Positions 5,652 through 7,426 of a stretch of 7,426 nt of DNA are shown piece after piece. The stretch's first letter is position 1. Each line of letters starts with the position of its first letter. The stretch spans positions 1 to 7,426 of the forward strand of contig JAUMYD010000093.1 in the NCBI GenBank assembly GCA_030528765.1. Direction: 5' to 3'. The notes under the pieces were generated by a model that had not been told where the DNA came from, did no database searches, and was given only the letters and a program-made list of their open reading frames with translations. The DNA is from Bacillota bacterium (GTDB lineage: Bacteria > Bacillota > Dehalobacteriia > UBA4068). Made by a program: the position numbers and the translations under genes.

Positions 5652-7426
5652 ATGCTGGATCTTTTGGGCTCAGCCGGGAGTGAGATCGCCGGGTTTTTGG
5701 GTGATACGGTTGTCGATGGTCTGCAGTCTGTTCTTTACGCAACACTTTATAAGGTTTTATACTATATCGGCTGGGCAGTGTGCCAAGTTTTAAGCCTTTT
5801 TAATAGTATGTTTGAGGTCGTGGCCGGCTTGAATACCGTTGCCTATAACGGCAAAAGTACCTACCTGATCAATGTCTTTTTCTCCAACAGCACGGTTACG
5901 AAGATTTATTGGGGCATGGCTCTGCTTGGCATTGTGATAGCAGTGGGCTTTGCGATCTCTGCAGTGATCCGTAAAACCTTTGATAGCAATGACAGGGAAA
6001 AACGCAGCCATGGCGCGATTTTGACCTCCCTTTTTAAAGCAATTCTGCTGATCCTGAGCATGAACTTTATCATTACGGCTGTGGTGAATGCTACCAATGT
6101 GCTGATGCAGCAGATCAACTACATCTTTGTTAACGGTGAGGATCTGGGGAAAGACGAGTCAATTGAGTTTACGGATGAGCATTTCGCGGCGATGGCCCGG
6201 GCTCTGAATACGATCGGTAACTATTCCCTGAATCCATCCCATAATAATCGCTATAATTTGAACAGCTGCTTTAATGAGCTGAGATATGACCTGCTGTACC
6301 TGCAGCAGGAAGGTGTTTTTGAGTTTTACTATGTGACAAAGGATGAGGAGGGGAATTCGATCGCCACCTGGCAGTCAGCTTTGCAGCGGATCGCCAATTC
6401 TGCAAACTTGACCCAGGATCTTAAGATGGATGTCTACTATGACAGTGTTTCGAAAGCCATTCTGGATGCGATGGAACTCCTGAAGGTGAATTCTTCCCTC
6501 ATGCCGCTGGAAAGCTATGAACGACAATACTTAACAAGCAGGAAATCAACACCTTTGGATCGAGTGTTGTTCCTCATGTCGACCATGCGGGCGGCGAAGA
6601 ACTCCGAATATAATGTGAACCCCTCCATGACGGATCCGGTGCGTGGCCCTTATTACAGTGGTGAAAAGAGCATTTATAATCTGGATGAGGTTAACGAAGA
6701 TTTTGATATCGGTATCACCTCCACAGATTATCTGCTTTGGTATTTCATGGGATATAAGCTGCTATTCTTCCTGGCCAGAATTATTCTGAACTGCATTGCG
6801 CGTATCTTTAATATCATGTTGCTTTACCTGATCGCACCACCCATTATCGCGACAATGCCGCAGGATGATGGCGCAAAATTCAAGCAGTGGATGGTTGCCT
6901 TCGTGGTGCAGACCTTCAGTGTCTTTGGTACCGTGATCGCCATGCGTTTGTTGCTGGTCTTTGTTCCCATTGTTCTGGATGGGGCTTTGGTACTCTTTGA
7001 AAATGCGCTCCTGAACTTTCTGGCGAAAGTCGTCATCGTTCTTGCTGGCTTCGAAGTGGCAGAGAAGGCAACTGCAACCATCACCGGTATTCTGGCAGAT
7101 AATGCCGGCTTCCAGTCCATTCAGGCAGGTGACATGGGTTCCGTTGCGGATAAAGCGATGGATGTTGGCGAAAAATATGCGAAAAGTGCCTTGGGTGGTG
7201 CCGTTGGTCTTGGCGGTAAAACCCTCAAGTATGGCTTGATGGCCGGTGGTATAGCCACTGGCGGCGCTCTCCTTGGCGCGGCCTGGGGTGCTTATGGGGT
7301 CGGTAAGGGCATCGGTGCTTTGGGTGGTAAGATCCATAATGCCTGGAAAAATAGAGAAGGTGCCGGCGGCGATGGTGGTGCTCCCGGTGGTGCCCGAGAG
7401 TCTGCAGTGGCGCAGGCCGCCCCCGG
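5652..7426 (+). CDS. VirB6/TrbL-like polytopic T4SS channel protein (Mbov_0396-like), 3' end outside the window
   Basis: The frame is open from the ATG at 5652 to the window edge (591 codons). Hydrophobic segments lie at about 28-58, 85-107, 123-147, 360-402 (long enough for two helices), 413-440 and 455-473. The basic stretch RKTFDSNDREKRS between the second and third marks the cytosolic side, which places the large soluble region 148-359 outside the membrane. After the last clear helix comes a Gly/Ala-rich tail with a glycine-zipper-like hydrophobic stretch (528-559) and then a hydrophilic, Gly-rich end. VirB6/TrbL proteins form the inner-membrane core of T4SS channels. The helix layout, the external domain, the IAPPIIATMPQDDG segment around 393-406 and the pilin-like partner at 65-499 fit the Mbov_0396 type. 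A VirB4 ATPase gene would be expected next. Certain as a T4SS-type polytopic membrane protein; the subfamily is recalled from memory. Confidence 0.85.
   Translation, partial: MLDLLGSAGSEIAGFLGDTVVDGLQSVLYATLYKVLYYIGWAVCQVLSLFNSMFEVVAGLNTVAYNGKSTYLINVFFSNSTVTKIYWGMALLGIVIAVGFAISAVIRKTFDSNDREKRSHGAILTSLFKAILLILSMNFIITAVVNATNVLMQQINYIFVNGEDLGKDESIEFTDEHFAAMARALNTIGNYSLNPSHNNRYNLNSCFNELRYDLLYLQQEGVFEFYYVTKDEEGNSIATWQSALQRIANSANLTQDLKMDVYYDSVSKAILDAMELLKVNSSLMPLESYERQYLTSRKSTPLDRVLFLMSTMRAAKNSEYNVNPSMTDPVRGPYYSGEKSIYNLDEVNEDFDIGITSTDYLLWYFMGYKLLFFLARIILNCIARIFNIMLLYLIAPPIIATMPQDDGAKFKQWMVAFVVQTFSVFGTVIAMRLLLVFVPIVLDGALVLFENALLNFLAKVVIVLAGFEVAEKATATITGILADNAGFQSIQAGDMGSVADKAMDVGEKYAKSALGGAVGLGGKTLKYGLMAGGIATGGALLGAAWGAYGVGKGIGALGGKIHNAWKNREGAGGDGGAPGGARESAVAQAAP

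Overview
The window carries part of a conjugative type IV secretion (T4SS) module of the kind found on integrative conjugative elements and plasmids of Bacillota and mollicutes. All five genes lie on the + strand. Consensus AAGGAGG-type ribosome binding sites, one GTG start, roughly even base composition and the T4SS families present point to a low-to-moderate GC Bacillota host (Clostridia or Negativicutes class). I cannot name a genus, nor tell from this stretch whether the host is monoderm or diderm.

Layout, left to right. (1) 65-499, a small two-helix pilin-like protein of the VirB2/TrbC type (Mbov_0395-like). (2) 500-990, almost 500 bases without a credible gene but with several inverted repeats, two of which look like intrinsic terminators. 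(3) 991-2499, an exported protein of unknown function with a Trp/Tyr-rich N-terminal half and a repetitive beta-strand C-terminal half that looks like a beta-solenoid. (4) 2602-4617, the VirD4/TraG coupling ATPase, with intact Walker A and B motifs. (5) 4648-5613, an exported, membrane-anchored protein whose ectodomain has at least two and probably three Ig-like modules. (6) 5652 to the window edge, a VirB6/TrbL-like polytopic channel protein (Mbov_0396-like), cut off by the end of the window.

How the parts fit. The coupling protein brings the relaxase-DNA complex to the channel, the VirB6-like protein is the core of the inner-membrane channel, and the pilin-like protein probably forms a short pilus or an envelope-spanning part. 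Genes 3 to 5 of the set are separated by only 30-38 bases and are probably one operon; the beta-solenoid gene is about 100 bases upstream of the coupling protein with no strong terminator between. The long gap after the pilin gene suggests that the pilin is controlled separately. A VirB4 ATPase, relaxase and peptidoglycan hydrolase would be expected outside the window; none is visible here.

The least explained parts are the two exported proteins placed between core T4SS genes. Neither has a function I recognise. Both have the build of surface or cell-contact proteins, so accessory mating-surface factors are the main hypothesis. The structured 500-990 gap is the second point of interest.
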